This document shows, piece by piece, positions 63,839 to 64,000 of a stretch of DNA of 64,000 nucleotides. Source of the DNA: Mycobacterium pseudokansasii (GTDB lineage Bacteria > Actinomycetota > Actinomycetes > Mycobacteriales > Mycobacteriaceae); the NCBI RefSeq assembly GCF_900566075.1, contig NZ_UPHU01000001.1:1178001-1242000 (forward strand). Reading direction: 5' to 3'. Both the position numbers and the translations under genes were made by a program. The number at the start of each line of letters is the position of its first letter. The first letter of the stretch is position 1. Below the pieces are notes generated by a model. That model was not told the DNA's origin and did no database searches. It worked only from the letters and a program-made list of their open reading frames with translations.

Positions 63839-64000
63839 TCAATGGCGTCTGAGCCGGATGCGCCACCACACCAGGCCGGCATAGGCCACCGACAGCGTCG
63901 CGAGCATCGCCATGTCGAACAGCCACGCCGGGCGCGAGTGCGTCCAGTGGCTGTCCTCGGGACTGTAGGAGCCGGGCACCAGCTCGCGCAGGTTGACCGT
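63839..64000 (-). CDS. Second Rv1747-like ABC transporter, C-terminal end only
   Basis: The last 53 codons of a gene entering from the right edge. It ends with YSPEDSHWTHSRPAWLFDMAMLATLSVAYAGLVWWRIRLRRH. This aligns closely with the C-terminus of the complete neighbour (FSPKDSHWHHTTGAWLLDMAMLGLLSTVYAGFVLWRIRLKR), so the two are tandem paralogues on the same strand, 58 bases apart. Only the final membrane helix is visible. Confidence 0.85.
   Translation of the reverse strand, partial: TVNLRELVPGSYSPEDSHWTHSRPAWLFDMAMLATLSVAYAGLVWWRIRLRRH

Overview
The window is high-GC DNA from a slow-growing Mycobacterium. The evidence is two PPE proteins plus a PPE2-like one, three PE_PGRS loci (two frameshifted), whiB3, sigD with its anti-sigma factor, choD, otsB2, the imuA'-imuB/dnaE2 mutasome and the mfpA conservon. 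Gene order follows the Rv3416-to-Rv3361c segment of M. tuberculosis, inverted here, but with many insertions, deletions and replacements. It is therefore a non-tuberculosis species of the PE/PPE-rich clade. Orthologue names come from memory of M. tuberculosis proteins; no search was run.

Layout. 1-6.7 kb: 5' end of an amidohydrolase, a PPE-MPTR gene, a second amidohydrolase, whiB3 and an unusual PPE gene. 7.3-13.1 kb: Rv3415c-like gene, sigD, its anti-sigma gene, a DUF5319 gene, guaB2 and guaB3. 13.1-20.9 kb: a VapBC scar, choD, an alkylsulfatase-type dioxygenase with its TetR repressor and twin operator, a GH65 phosphorylase with a beta-phosphoglucomutase, and a methyltransferase. 20.8-25.7 kb: a gene graveyard in which a DHA2-type MFS exporter is split by pieces of a WS/DGAT gene, an intact PE_PGRS gene, an alpha/beta-hydrolase tail and a frameshifted hypothetical gene. 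25.7-31.4 kb: HxlR regulator, guaA, a secreted protein, SOS-controlled imuA'-imuB and a fused pseudogene. 31.5-40.5 kb: GH15 hydrolase, enolase-superfamily enzyme, nucleoside hydrolase, 2OG-Fe oxygenase, acrA1, lpqD and htdY. 40.5-43.5 kb: a B12 riboswitch, a small coupled uORF, a PPE2-like gene and cobU. 43.5-53.6 kb: APC permease, two frameshifted PE_PGRS genes, otsB2, WS/DGAT, SOS-controlled dnaE2 and a nitroreductase. 53.7-64 kb: trmL-like gene, AraC regulator, GAF-ANTAR regulator, the conservon (sensor kinase, roadblock, DUF742, GTPase) ending in mfpA, and two tandem FHA-ABC transporters.

Functional themes. Purine synthesis is covered by guaB2, guaB3 and guaA. ImuA', ImuB and DnaE2 form the error-prone mutasome; both transcription units carry a LexA-type SOS box. 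OtsB2, the GH65 enzyme, beta-phosphoglucomutase and the GH15 enzyme point to trehalose and alpha-glucan turnover. The B12 riboswitch, PPE2-like and cobU unit links cobalamin status to a PPE protein. The most unusual features are the deletion scars that keep start codons and coupling overlaps, the riboswitch-uORF-PPE arrangement, a leader peptide coupled to the conservon kinase, and an APC permease whose Shine-Dalgarno site points at an ATC codon.
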